NCBI GenBank assembly: GCA_024036415.1
Contig: JAMWET010003602.1
Span: forward strand, 796,526 to 860,525
DNA: 64,000 bases
Source of the DNA: Prochilodus magdalenae
Lineage: Eukaryota; Chordata; Actinopteri; Characiformes; Prochilodontidae
Reading direction: 5' to 3'
A program made the translations under genes and the position numbers. Position 1 is the stretch's first letter; the number at the start of each line of letters is the position of its first letter. Below, in pieces: positions 53,501 to 63,935 of the stretch. The notes below the pieces were generated by a model. The model was not told where the DNA came from. It ran no database searches and saw only the letters and a program-made list of their open reading frames with translations.

Positions 53501-56146
53501 AAATTATGCCTCTCTACCTATCCTAACAAAATTTTGATTCTTGGTTATATGTGGACTTCATATAAGGTGCTGGTTATCGGTCCTTTAACTTGGCATGCCT
53601 AGTATCGTTGAGTATATGTTCGGCATTGGAGTGTTCCTCTTGGGTTACCAGCCATATTGGGTTTCAAGTATCACTAGAAACTAGTTTTGTTTTGAGGCTG
53701 ATAATAAATCATCTGTCAATGCGTCTCTATGCTTTGCTGGAACCCCAGCAAAAACTGGATTTCCATCTTGGCATCTGCCATATTTAAATGATCTAAACTC
53801 CACTAAATGACCTTTCTGAAGGAAGTCAGGGCAGCGAGAGTGGTATTTAGCACAGAGGATGAGTTTTCAATCCTCCGTTGTAATCCTGCTGACAGCTGTA
53901 ATCCCAGTTTGTTCCCCCAGATTAGCACATTTAACTGATCAGAGGATTAACCAACTTGGCAAGGATGCATCATGAGGGATCCCGAAGAGACACGCCATTT
54001 CTCTCAGAAACTCAAATAAAAAAGAGCCAGCTGGATCAACAAATGTTCGATCAACATTTTAAACAAATTACTGTGACAAATGTCACTGTCATCTTTAGGG
54101 ATCTCTGTGTTCAAACACTGTTGACTGTACAAGTCAGCAGTGTCCAGCTATTTGCCTACTCAAACAAAACGTAAGTTGATAACTAACTGCTGATTTGAAT
54201 GGGGTATGTTAAAGTAGGGAAATCACCAACTGGTAAAATTGAAGTTGCAGGCTTTCAGACACTAAGAGCAGACAATGTTCCAGCCTCTCTGTATCCATTA
54301 AAACTGCCATCAGTGCCTTTAAGACTGATTTATGACTGGCTGTTGTTATTGAAGGTTCGTTTTCGTGGCTTAGTTTCCACAAAAGGACAAGGGAATAAAT
54401 CATACAAAATTCAGGCCATGTAGAAAGTGATATTGAGACTTTAGGGGCAGTTGTGGGCTGGAGGTTAGTGAACCAGCCTTGTAACCTGAGGGTCGCCAGT
54501 TCAGTTCCCTGAACTGACAGTAAACATTGAGGTGCCCTGGAGCAAGGCACCTAACCCCTAACTGCTCCCTGGAGCACCATGATTGGGGCTTCCCACAGCT
54601 CTGGGCAAGTGTCCTCAATGCCCCCTAGAGTGTGTCCACTAGAGTGTGTATGTGGTTGGTTTAACTCCTCTGTGTGTAAAATCACGAATGGCATAAATGT
54701 CCATAAACTCTCTACTCAGAGAATGATTTTTTTAATGAAATATAATTGTTAGCTTTTGTTTAGAAAATTATTGCTGCTAACCCATGCATAGGTTGGAGGT
54801 TGCTGAGGTTTATAGGCATTTATTCTCTAAATGACATACACAGCAACTTGTGTTAATAGCACCCTCTATTGGAGAAACTCCAAATTGCTAGATGCGAGTC
54901 CCAAAGTCATGGCCACATGTTTTATATGTTAAAAAAGAATATGTTTTGTTTTTTTGTTTTTTCGTTGTATTTGATGGAAATCATTTTTATCATTATAAGT
55001 GTTTTCCAAAAAGAAATTTAACTTAAGATGCATGTGGGAAACAATTAATTATTATATTTTCTTATATGTATAATACATAATTAAGCAAGCTATTTCATTT
55101 TACTAATGTGACAGTCCTTGCCTTTTATGCATTACAGTTGGATTTAAAAACTTCTAAAATGTAGATTGGGGGCATACATGGGGCAAGATTATACATTTGG
55201 GGCAGTTGTGGGCTGGATTGGGGAACCAGCCTTATGAGCAGAGTGTCGCCTGAGCAAGGTACCTAAACCCCAACTGCTGCCCAGGTGCTGTGGATGGCAC
55301 TGCCCACTGTTCTGGGCAAGTGTGTGAATGTGAGTGTGTAGTGTTTGCCATATACCACATGGAATGCAAAGAAGGTTTTTTTCCCCACTTTTGTTGTTTC
55401 TTACTTGTTCTCTTGACTAAAATCTCCTTCATGTGTTCCTCTAGGTGGCGCCAGACTTTTTTGAGTACTTCCGTGCTCTATACCCAATCCTGCGCTCTGA
55501 CCCCACTCTGTGGTGCATTTCGGCCTGGAACGATAACGGGCGGGACGGCCTGGTGGACCCGGGCAAGGCTGACCTCCTCTACCGGACAGACTTCTTTCCT
55601 GGCCTGGGCTGGATGCTGCTGAAGGAGGTGTGGGCCGAGCTGGAGCCCAAATGGCCCAAAGCCTTTTGGGATGACTGGATGCGTCAACCAGAACAAAGGA
55701 AAGACCGATCTTGCGTTCGGCCGGAGATTTCCAGGACTATAACGTTCGGCCGAAAAGGAGTCAGTTTGGGTCAATTTTTTGACCAGTACCTGCGCTACAT
55801 TAAACTCAACACTGAATTTGTGCCTTTCACGAAACAGGATCTGTCTTATTTGGTCAGGGAGCACTACGACGACACCTTCGTTAAGGAGGTGTACAGCGCC
55901 CCCTTGGTGAAAGTGGAGGATCTACAACAAGGTGGAAGTTTAAAGGGCCCTGGTCCATTTAGGGTCCAGTATTCTAGCAGAGATAGCTTCAAAGTACTGG
56001 CCCGCAATTTGGGGGTGATGGACGACCTAAAGTCAGGGGTTCCCCGGGCTGGCTACAGAGGAGTGGTCAGCTTTCTCTCACGTGGCCGCCGAATTTATCT
56101 GGCACCCCCCGAGGGCTGGACAAAATACGACACCAGCTGGAGCTGA
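49709..56146 (+). CDS. mgat1: MGAT1, alpha-1,3-mannosyl-glycoprotein 2-beta-N-acetylglucosaminyltransferase (GnT-I), complete
   Basis: Transfers GlcNAc from UDP-GlcNAc to the alpha-1,3 mannose of Man5GlcNAc2, the step that opens hybrid and complex N-glycan synthesis in the medial Golgi. Two coding exons, 49709-50563 and 55445-56146, give 518 residues (human 445). Type II membrane layout: short basic cytosolic MVRKKG, membrane anchor at 7-28 (ILCGAFLFVAWNALLLLFLW), stem 29-176, catalytic GT13 domain from VIPILVIACDR (177). Metal-binding EDD is at 281-283 and the catalytic DD at 361-362 in AFWDDWMR. Other conserved blocks: HPIIVSQDCGH, HRKFQGYYKIARHYRWAL, FFPGLGW, RPEISRT, FGRKGVS. The ATG at 49,709 aligns with the human start. 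Which fish mgat1 paralog this is cannot be told from sequence alone. Confidence 0.95.
50886..51000. mobile_element. 115-bp mariner-type MITE with TA flanks
   Basis: CAGTGTGTCTCAAAAGTCC at the left and ACTTTTGAGACACCTTGTGT at the right are inverted ends; TA flanks both sides (50,884-50,885 and 51,001-51,002), the target of Tc1/mariner elements. Confidence 0.8.
52545..52870. repeat. Interspersed repeat, family not named
   Basis: Begins near GTTAAAGGACACATATCACA and contains GATACAGG-like TGCAATACAGGACAGCCAAT and TTTACATAAATCAGTCTTTA. This text resembles a repeat frequent in fish genomes. Superfamily unknown. Confidence 0.4.
52920..53165 (+). repeat. 40-bp minisatellite, MGAT1 intron 2
   Basis: Units of CTAGGGTGATTGTAGTTATA then GAACTAGTTGTAGTTATTGT, at 52,934, 52,974, 53,014 and 53,054, then two or three diverged copies to about 53,165. 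Confidence 0.9.
54443..54735 (+). mobile_element. tRNA-derived SINE, copy 1
   Basis: GGGCAGTTGTGGGCTGGAGG then TTAGTGAACCAGCC and GGGTCGCCAGTTCAGTTCCC, which look like diverged A and B boxes of a tRNA promoter; then GGTGCCCTGGAGCAAGGCAC and a tail with CTCTACTCAGAGAATGA. Same family at 55,198 and 59,636. Confidence 0.65.
55198..55345 (+). mobile_element. tRNA-derived SINE, copy 2 (internally deleted)
   Basis: GGGCAGTTGTGGGCTGGATT, AACCAGCCTTATGAGCAGAG, then GAGCAAGGTACCTAAACCCC. The B-box region and part of the body are missing. It ends about 100 bases before the MGAT1 acceptor. Confidence 0.6.
55445..56146 (+). CDS. mgat1: MGAT1 last coding exon: C-terminal catalytic half
   Basis: Acceptor TTCCTCTAG at 55,444. 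Starts in phase 0 with VAPDFFEYFRALYP, the direct continuation of EDDLE in the family. 233 codons to TGA, ending YLAPPEGWTKYDTSWS (human YLAPPPTWEGYDPSWN). Confidence 0.95.
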   Translation: MAPDFFEYFRALYPILRSDPTLWCISAWNDNGRDGLVDPGKADLLYRTDFFPGLGWMLLKEVWAELEPKWPKAFWDDWMRQPEQRKDRSCVRPEISRTITFGRKGVSLGQFFDQYLRYIKLNTEFVPFTKQDLSYLVREHYDDTFVKEVYSAPLVKVEDLQQGGSLKGPGPFRVQYSSRDSFKVLARNLGVMDDLKSGVPRAGYRGVVSFLSRGRRIYLAPPEGWTKYDTSWS

Positions 56147-58334
56147 AAGGGCAGATTTGTTAGGCACGGACCACAAAAGGACAGACTCAGAATTATGACA
56201 ACCATGCAGGAAGAGAGGAACACCCTCTCAAACCAAAGAAAACAGGCAGGGTGTGAAAGATAAAAACAACAAAAAAAGCTGAAGGCTAATGCCTAGGAAT
56301 AAAGGTCACAATGAAGTGATTTTACTGAGGAAGGCAACTTTATTCTCTAAGGGTAATGGAGGATGGAACACCCTGTCACACTGGGAACAACACAAGTCGG
56401 TATCTCATGCAGTCTCAGAGAAGACCATAGCAAAGTCGTACTGTTTCTAATGGTGGAGCTACTGTTCTTGGATTGGAGCATTTTACTTGTTGCTAAATTT
56501 GATAGTTCAGTGAGAATGATAATTCACACAGTTCTCATAACAGTACGCTGTTATGTTTAATAGATCGTTCAAGACATTGTTTGGTGTCTGAAGTTTGCTT
56601 CATTAGTTTTGTACTGGAACTATAAGCTAAGGTAGCTAACAAGTAATGGAGACTCATACAGAACCTGTTAGCATTGTGCTAACTACACTTGCCTCAGACT
56701 GCACTGTGTTGTTTATGTGGTTTCTGACACTATATGATGCACTGATATCTATACAAATGGACAACTCTATGACCAAACAAGGCAGAACCATTTCTGTCCC
56801 AAGTTGTTCAGACTGCCGGGCCCAAACTGTATCCAGATTGATGTTTTGATAATCTGCATAGCAGTCCGATTCATGTCAGTTGGATTCAAACCACATTTGG
56901 AGGTGGCTGAAATGAGATTTCGGTTCAGACGCATCTCAGTCTGCATGCTATGGCTACTCAAATCAGATTTCGGACTGTGTTTTGTCTCACTCTCAATGCA
57001 ACAAACAACAACGTCAAATCCAGAGTGATGGAGGTGCTGGGATTTGCTACGTAGCTGCTGACATCTACGTTGTTTTTCCCCAGCAACTCATGTAGATAGG
57101 TTAGGGATATCTAGACACACACTTCCGATCTGATCAAATAACGTTTCAGATCTCAAAATATGTGATTAGAAAAACTAATCCACTGTACCTGCAGTCTAAA
57201 CACAGCCTTTGAGATTACTTAACAAAGAGATGGTGGTGGTTTGGTTCCATGTATGATGGTTTAGGCATATGGCTAGCACAGTGCTAAGCTTGTTGAGCTC
57301 CAGTAAAAAGCAAACCTCTGACACAAAATGCGTCTGGACTGATGGGCTGCATTTACAGTAAGGTGGGAAAGCCATACGCTTGTTATCTGGCTGGATTATT
57401 CCCTGAAGTATCAACTTCTCTGTAATTCCCAGTGTCAAACTCTGTGCATAGAGGGGTTGGCTTGCTTGGTGTTGTCATTACTTGTAAGGACGTTCTCTGA
57501 CTAAATCTGGCTGAGCAGTAAACATTTTCTCTGTGAGTTACTGACTTTATTTTGAATGAAGTTACTGACATTACAAATCAAGTACATGGTGGTTCTAACT
57601 GTTGTCCAGTTTAATTGATGCGTTAAAAAGAGCGAGCAGATTTCAAACGTTTGAAGTAGCACTATTTTGAGGAAGTGATGAAGTTACGTATTGTGCCGGG
57701 AATGATTAGCCTAAAAGATTCATGCATATATGAAGCACCAAAACTCATAATAGACAGATTCTGTGATATTCTTTTTTTTTCTCTCTCTTTTTATTCTTTT
57801 TTTTACTCATCTTTTTGGAAGTAATGTACTTGAACCTTTCTTCATTCTCCTTAATTCGGGAGAGGATTTCATTGCATTTCAAAGATGTCCCAAATGTTAG
57901 GTTTGTTGCAAAACCAATGACCATAGATCAAGGAGTGCCCAATCCTGGTTCTGGAGATCTACTACCTTGCAGAGACTAGCTCTAACCCTAATGTAACAAC
58001 ACACCTGATCCGGGTTATCAAAGCCTACAGGGTCCTCTCAGTTTTAGAGCCAGTTTGGGCTTGGATATTTAAAGCCAGGTGGATGCTGGGAGATCTCCAG
58101 GACTGAGATTGAGCACCCCAGCTGTAGTAGATATTGCTTTACATGTTCTTTTGAATGCATTTGTTTAGTAGACGGGATGAGAGGAAAATTCTAATATAAT
58201 TTAAGTGTACTGTATTGAGATGTTTGCAAGAGCGAGCGAACGAGCGAGCGAGAGTTTGTGTGTTCAAATGTCTGTATGAAGTATAAAACCACTGCCTGAC
58301 GTGTTGTTTATAAATTTAATACATTGAGAATAAA
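56147..58334 (+). other. mgat1: Probable MGAT1 3' UTR
   Basis: Follows the MGAT1 stop. AATAAA occurs at 56,298-56,303 and at 58,329-58,334. The long version includes a hairpin repeat (57,930-58,110), a T-rich tract (57,770-57,805) and (GAGC)n near 58,236-58,253. Which signal is used is unknown. Confidence 0.5.
57930..58115. repeat. Interspersed inverted repeat (CTGGAGATCTACTACC type)
   Basis: CCAATCCTGGTTCTGGAGAT and CTACTACCTTGCAGAG on the left; CTGGGAGATCTCCAGGACTG on the right is the inverse. ACACACCTGATCCGGGTTAT in the middle. Frequent fish hairpin element. Confidence 0.6.
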
Positions 58335-58611
58335 TGACTATTTTGATATGTCAGTATAGAGAAAGCTCATTTGTTCATGTGTGCAATGTGAACCTGAGCC
58401 CAGCAGCTACTGGGCTGTGGGTCCTGTCTCTCCAAGGCTTTTCTCACTGTGCCTGTTCTGCCATTAGACTGCATGCCCTGTTGCAACTCAGGAATTTTAC
58501 TTTACAGCAGCTGCATTTTCTCACCTTTTAATAGGTCATCCATGAAAACGGTGGTAAACCGAGTGATTGGGCAAACGCTTGAGAAATTAGATTCCTCAAC
58601 ACGAATGAGCT

Positions 58612-59091
58612 GAAAGGGGGAACTCTTTTTCCACATTTCTGCATAATTAAATGGCTAAGATTGAAACTAAATCATTCGGAGTGGTTTGATAGGGAAACTA
58701 TTCTATTCCAGAGGGTCCTAATTGTTCACAGTGGTGGTGATGGGAACCAGACATCCAGCTCCCTCGTAGAAAGCTCTTACAAGAAAAGCCTATGTATGCT
58801 CAGCCTCAGTCTCAGTCTCAGTCTGAGACACCTAATTTTGGCCTCTAACATTATTTAATTAAATGATTTTAATTTAGGCATGGTGGAGGGCAAAAGACAC
58901 TTTAGGATCACTGGACATTAAATAAGGGCGGTATGTGTTGTAGGCATCAAGACCCCTGGTTCCGATTACCACCACTATTAAGGAGTGAAGAAGTGTTTTT
59001 TTTTTTTTTTTTTAACTAGTACTAGTAGATCAATTCTGAATGACTTGGTTTACATCTCAAGAATTTTGAATATCAGTGGACTTGCCCTTTA
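58612..59091. mobile_element. Palindromic repeat family F, complete copy
   Basis: Starts GAAAGGGGGAACTC and ends GTGGACTTGCCCTTTAC. Arms: CATTCGGAGTGGTTTGATAG and CACAGTGGTGGTGATGGGAA, then CTGGTTCCGATTACCACCAC. Contains a CAGTCTCAGTCTCAGTCT run and a 17-T tract near 59,000. Confidence 0.7.
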
Positions 59092-59205
59092 CATAAACAG
59101 TAACACAGCCTGAATGGGCTTACTAAAGTTAGTAGATTTGCTTCATATGTCTTATCAAGAATAACATTTAGAGACATATAATATAATTTAGATAAACGAG
59201 ATCGG

Positions 59206-59525
59206 ATTGAAGGGTGGCACGGTGGCCTCACCGCGAGAAAGGTCTAGGGTCGTTTCCCGGTTGGGGTGTCCGGTGTCCTTTCTGTGTGGAGTTTGCATGT
59301 TCTCCCCGTGACTGTGTGGGTTGTCTCTGGGTGCTCCGGTGTACTCCCACAGTCCAAATGCATGCAGTCAGGTGGACTGGATATGTCCGTGTGTGTGCCC
59401 TGTGTTGGATTAGCGGCCTGTCCAGGATGCTTCCTGCTTTCCACCTATGGAATGCTGGGATAGGTTCAAGCCCCCTGCGCAAACCCAAAGGATAAAGATC
59501 AATAAAGGGTTATCTTATCTTATCT
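59206..59525 (+). mobile_element. Retroposon family E, copy ending in (TTATC)n
   Basis: GGTGGCACGGTGGCCTCACC, then TTTCTGTGTGGAGTTTGCAT, GTTCTCCCCGTGACTGTGTG, CTCCCACAGTCCAAATGCAT, and a TTATCTTATCTTATCTT terminus, the kind of short tandem 3' end seen on LINE-mobilised retroposons. Confidence 0.75.
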
Positions 59526-59635
59526 TAAAGCATTTTAGAAGGTGAATGTGAGAGTGGGAATCGATTTGAAGCAGCAAACCTTCTCTGATTAAACGCTGGA
59601 ATTAAAAACACTCCAGGTTTTGTCGATTGTGCAGT

Positions 59636-59862
59636 CAAATGGGCAGTCGCGGGCTGGAGGTTAGGGAACCAGCCTTGTAACCGGAGGGTCGCCGGTTTGC
59701 TCACCTGAACTGACAATAACAACTGAAGTGCCCTTGAGCAGGGCACCTAAGCCCCAACTGCTCCTCAGACGCTGTGGAAAGGGCTGCCCACCTTTCCGGG
59801 CAGGTGTAATACGGAAGACTAATTCCTCTTTGTGCCCTAAACGCTCTACTCAGAGAATGATT
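59636..59862 (+). mobile_element. tRNA-derived SINE, copy 3
   Basis: GGGCAGTCGCGGGCTGGAGG, TTAGGGAACCAGCCTTGTAA and GAGGGTCGCCGGTTTGCTCA (B-box-like), then TGCCCTTGAGCAGGGCACCT. Best preserved of the three copies. Confidence 0.7.
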
Positions 59863-61074
59863 GGCCTCACATAAGTACACTGAGTGTATGTTTGAGCATA
59901 AATCTTATGGCCTCTAGGTGCAGCGGTTGTCCTGCCAGTAAACCAGGTATTTGAATAGATTTGCCTACAATGTAAATGCTCTGCTTTTACTGACATCACA
60001 CACGTGCGAGTTCAGAATGGGCTGTTTTGCAGCTCAGTTACCAGGTATAGACAGGGAAGTGAATAGCACTGTTTTTAACAGTGCTTATATATTAGATTCA
60101 GGGTTCCAACTGAAGTCGAATTGGCAAATTGACTGAAAAGCTGAATTTTCATTACCTATAATGAACGGGAAAACAGCCGCCTTCTTTGTGCTGAGCCAAC
60201 AAAAACCAGCCACAGTGCTTTAAACCCATCTGTTGGTGAGCAGCTGGAACACAGTGCATCGTTTATTACCAAAATGTACATTTACCCGCCATGTTTGCCT
60301 TCGCTAGCAGGTACAGGAGGCTGCATATCTTGACTGAAGCAATTGCCAGTAGTTGCCAAATTGGAAGAGGGATAACCTGGCATGGAAAAATAAGAAACCG
60401 TGATAACCACTCGCACCATACAGAGCCCATGTGACAATAGACTATTTAGTTAGTTATTAATATTTAGTATATCAGTTGCTACAAACTAAATTCCCTGATA
60501 TTCCACGATTTGGCCCAAGAAATAATCAAATCCCTTGATTTTCCATGTCTGAAATAAAACAGAACTCCATAGCCCTAAACTATATATATGTTACTCTCTT
60601 GCACTGTATTTCAGCATAGCAAGGAACCTCTGGTTTCCTGAATGGATCACCTCCTGCAGAGCAGTGAGAATTTACATGGCACATTCCCATCTAATCTTTA
60701 TTAATCCAAAATCACATTTTTAATCACTGGTTACTTGTAATCCAGTAATCAGGACTCCAACATCCTGACCAGAGCATAAAAATCAGAAGGTCTACATAGG
60801 CTCTTCTCTGCTTTTAATTCAGGCATCTGCCCTCTCACTGTAGGCCCCCACCCCAAACCCCCCAACCCCCCTTACCATTTAGCACCATTTGTTCTCCCAC
60901 AGATTTCCTTTCACACTTCTTTCTCATCCTGTTGACTTCCCGTTATAAAGTCTTGCTGCTGACACCACTGTGCTTACTTCCTCTCCTCTACGGCATCAGC
61001 ATTGTAAAAGAGCACGCAGACCCCATGAGGTCAAGCCAGATGAACTTTTATTGCACCGAGTCCAAATCTTTTTG
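59863..61074. other. Intergenic DNA, nothing recognised
   Basis: No supported exon, RNA gene or named repeat. A C-rich run (CCCCCACCCCAAACCCCCCA) is near 60,845-60,870. Confidence 0.5.
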
Positions 61075-61235
61075 AAGGGGAATCCTATTTATGTTTAAGG
61101 ATTCCAGCTCAAACAATTTCCTTGATAAAGTCATTTCGAGCCGTTTGATGTGAAGTGATTCACTGTAGAGAAATGGTGGTGGTGATTGGAACGAGAGGGC
61201 ATAATGTTTACAATGCAAATGCTAGTCATATGCAA
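61075..61235. repeat. Partial copy of palindromic repeat family F
   Basis: GAAGGGGAATCCTATTTATG start, then AGCCGTTTGATGTGAAGTGA and ATGGTGGTGGTGATTGGAAC. Only one arm. Confidence 0.5.
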
Positions 61236-61374
61236 ATAGTTTGGGATCACTTGGTCAAATCATGTTGTGTTGGCAGTGCGGTTTGCCTGCATGGTTTCTA
61301 GTAACTACTGTATATAGAGCGTACACTTTATACACTTATTGTCCAATACTATAACAGTTAGAAGATAATCTTTT

Positions 61375-62050
61375 AGCAAGAAGTCCCTGCAAAGTCCCAC
61401 TGTTAAAAAAAAAAGACGAAACTGAAGCGGATACAATTTCCAAAGAACACATCAACTGGCCTAAAGAGCAATGGAGAAACATTTTGTGGACTGATGAAAG
61501 TAAAATTGTTCTTGTTGGGTCCATGGTCCGCAGGCAGTTCGTCAGATGACCCACAAACTCTGAATTCAAGCCACAGTACACTCTGAAGACAGTGAAGCAT
61601 GGTGGTGCAAGCAACATGACATGGGCATGTTTCTCCTACTATGGTGCCGGGCCTGTTTACCACATACCAGGGATCATGGAGCAGTTTGCATATGTCAGAA
61701 TACTTGAAGAGGTCATGCTGCCTTACGCTGAAGAGAAAATGCTCTTAAAATGGGCGTTTCAACAAGACAATGACCCTAAACACACTAGTAAACTAGCCAA
61801 ATCTTGGTTCCAGGCCAACATAATTGAGGTTATGGAGTGGCCAGCCCAACCCCCGGACCTTAATCCGATGGAAAACTTGTGGGGTGACTTTAAAAATGCT
61901 GTTTCTGTGGCAAAACCAAGAAATGCAAATGATTTGTGGGATTTGGTCGTGTAGGCAAATGAATTGTGGGATGTTAAAGCATCCAAGGCTGGAATACCAA
62001 TTGACATGTGCCAGAGGTTGGTTGCCCCTTGCAACACAGATGTGAAGATG
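61375..62050 (+). pseudogene. Tc1-like transposase pseudogene (catalytic half)
   Basis: Plus-strand pieces in order: KEHINWPKEQWRNILWTDES (first catalytic Asp), KIVLVGSMVRRQFVR, then after a stop and frameshift an open stretch 61,592-61,954 with KHGGASNMTWACFSYYGAGP, FQQDNDPKHTSKLAKSWF (second Asp) and WPAQPPDLNPMENLWGDFK (Glu). This is the DDE catalytic region of a Tc1 transposase. The DNA-binding N-terminus is missing and the frame is broken near 61,550 and 61,950. Different from families A and B in sequence. Confidence 0.85.
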
Positions 62051-62362
62051 TTTGATTATACAACTAAATATTAGGTTAGTAATTCACAGGAATGCTAAAC
62101 CCTAAAACAGAGTACATATTTTAAGCTTGTAAAGACAAATGCAGACACTGCTTTTCTTTTAAACAGCCCAATGTTCATTTTTTTTGTTATTTTCTGTAAA
62201 GTAGTTAAGACTATGATAGACATGATAGACATTTCTCTTCATGCTTTGATTTAGTAAACAGTGTGCAATGCTACAATTCACAATGCAGGGAAATAAGAAC
62301 TATTATAAAGATTTTGTGCTTAACAGCTTTTAAACACACTACTATTATTTTGAACACAACTG

Positions 62363-62935
62363 TAGGAGCACTCTGTAGTCCATCTGTTCCTCAATGGTCA
62401 GGACCCCTACAGGACCACCACAGTGCAGGTATTATGTAGGTGTAGGTATTATGGATGTAAGTATTATGTCTCAGCACTGCAGTGACACTGACATGGTGGT
62501 GGTGTGTTGTGCTGGTGTGAGTGGATCAGACGCAGCAGTGCTGCTGGAGTGCTTAAACACCGTGTCCACTCTATTAGACACTCCTACCTTCATGGTCCAC
62601 TTTGTGCATATACAGTCAGAAACGATAGCACATCTGCTGATGCCCAGTTTTTGGTCCTCCTCTAGTGGACGATTCTCAGTCTCGGCTCACCTATCCATGT
62701 GGAAGGCACTCTCAACGGGTTTGAGTGTGAATCCATCCATGCAGATTATGTACATCTATACATGCTTATTGTCTTCCCTGGGGTGGATGGGATCCTCCAG
62801 CGAGACAATGTCACAGGACGCAGCCCACAAGATGCTGTTGTGCTGGATTGTCTTGGTTGGTGGACGATTCTTAGTCCAGCAGTGGCACTGAGGTGTCCAG
62901 CAGCACTGCTGTGTATGATCCATTCACAGCAGCAC
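62363..62935 (+). mobile_element. Interspersed repeat family D with a transposase fragment inside
   Basis: Family D text at 62,375-62,690 (GGACCACCACAGTGCAGGTA, GTGTGTTGTGCTGGTGTGAG, CAGTCAGAAACGATAGCACA) resumes at 62,815-62,935 (CAGCAGCACTGCTGTGTATG). Between them is a piece of family B transposase. Confidence 0.7.
62690..62812 (+). mobile_element. Family B Tc1-like transposase fragment nested in family D
   Basis: CATGTGGAAGGCACTCTCAA, GTGTGAATCCATCCATGCAG, then TGGGATCCTCCAGCGAGACA; translates as GTLNGFECESIHADYVHLYM, LIVFPGVDGILQRDN, homologous to 47,050-47,175. Confidence 0.75.
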
Positions 62936-62954
62936 TAAACAGCTGAACCATGAA

Positions 62955-63060
62955 GCACCTCATACATCTGGTTCCCATCATGACTACTGTAAAATTATGA
63001 AAATCGGAAAAAATTCTGTTAAATTCCTAAGGAATAATGTAACTGGTATATATTTCAATC
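62955..63060. repeat. Fragment of palindromic repeat family F
   Basis: CATCTGGTTCCCATCATGAC then TACTGTAAAATTATG, the right-arm signature. Confidence 0.45.
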
Positions 63061-63624
63061 AGTCTTCCGGATTCACTCCAGAAACTATTGGGGCTTGTTT
63101 TGATTCTGGAAAACTCAGCCTAGCAGAGATTAAATCAACTGCAAAAAACCCTTAACCATCTAATTAGTGAGGCACTATAATTAACCTTAAATCGACCCGA
63201 TGTCCAGATTAGCACGGAAAACGTCCTCTAAACGTACTTCCGATTTGTCACCGTATGGATTAGTGGGGGGGTTAGAAAGCTGGAGAGCTCCTTCTTGCAA
63301 TGGCAGGTAATGAAGTGTTCTACAGGGCAGATAAACAAATCACAGAACTCGAGGAAACAGCCTGAGATAAAAGAGCCACTTGAGTTTCGAGTTTATTTAT
63401 GAAATTCAGAAAGTGCTCACACACACTGGAGTCTGAATACTGGAAAACAGCTGGAGAACAACAGGTACCAAAAGTACTGAAGGTGCATCATGTGGCTGCC
63501 TGATCTGAAAGTGTTGGGCATTAGTGTTTTTGCAGTCAATCGTACTTGCATGAATCGCTCACCAGGCTGGTCAGAGAACATTTCCCAAACAAGAACAAGC
63601 TACTGTGACTTCTACACAACTGTT

Positions 63625-63900
63625 TGAAGAGGAATTCCACTTAAGCTTCTGCATGATTCAGTCATTAAGATGTAAACAAAGACATTTCAAGTGGTCTGAT
63701 GTTAAATCCTTCTTTCTGGAGAATCAGAGTCAGAACTGTTCACAGTGGTGATGACGGTAAACCAAACCTTCTGTAGAGTTTATTGCCTCTATAAGCTCCA
63801 TCACAGAAAGCTATTACTATGACACAATTTTACAGGTTTTAGTACAGATAAAAAAAAAAACGTAAACCTATGGGGGCCAAATGGTCCCTAGAATATACAC
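63625..63900. repeat. Partial copy of palindromic repeat family F
   Basis: GAGGAATTCCACTTAAGCTT, GATGTAAACAAAGACATTTC, AAGTGGTCTGATGTTAAATC, and GTTCACAGTGGTGATGACGG. An (A)n run is near 63,850. The second arm is not seen before 63,900. Confidence 0.5.
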
Positions 63901-63935
63901 AGCTGCGTCACATGATTATGGCCACATATATATCC

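Larger units (their letters stand above)
50564..55444 (+). other. MGAT1 intron within the catalytic domain (4.9 kb)
   Basis: Carries a small mariner-type MITE (50,886), a common repeat around 52,545-52,870 (GCCCCACCCATTCGAGCTGA, CAGCCAATCAGAACAGAGGC), a 40-bp minisatellite (52,920), and two SINE copies (54,443 and 55,198). No additional exon is needed: flanking codons join exactly as in the human protein. Confidence 0.85.

Noticed and set aside
55478..55864. 128-codon minus-strand open frame opposite MGAT1 exon
   Set aside because: Shadow of a conserved coding exon with high GC third positions.
54443..59862. Possible tRNA genes from B-box-like sequences
   Set aside because: The three related copies lack a foldable cloverleaf and share non-tRNA bodies, so they are SINEs.
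62394..62891. 165-codon plus-strand open frame
   Set aside because: It runs through repeat family D and the nested transposase fragment in changing frames; not a host gene.
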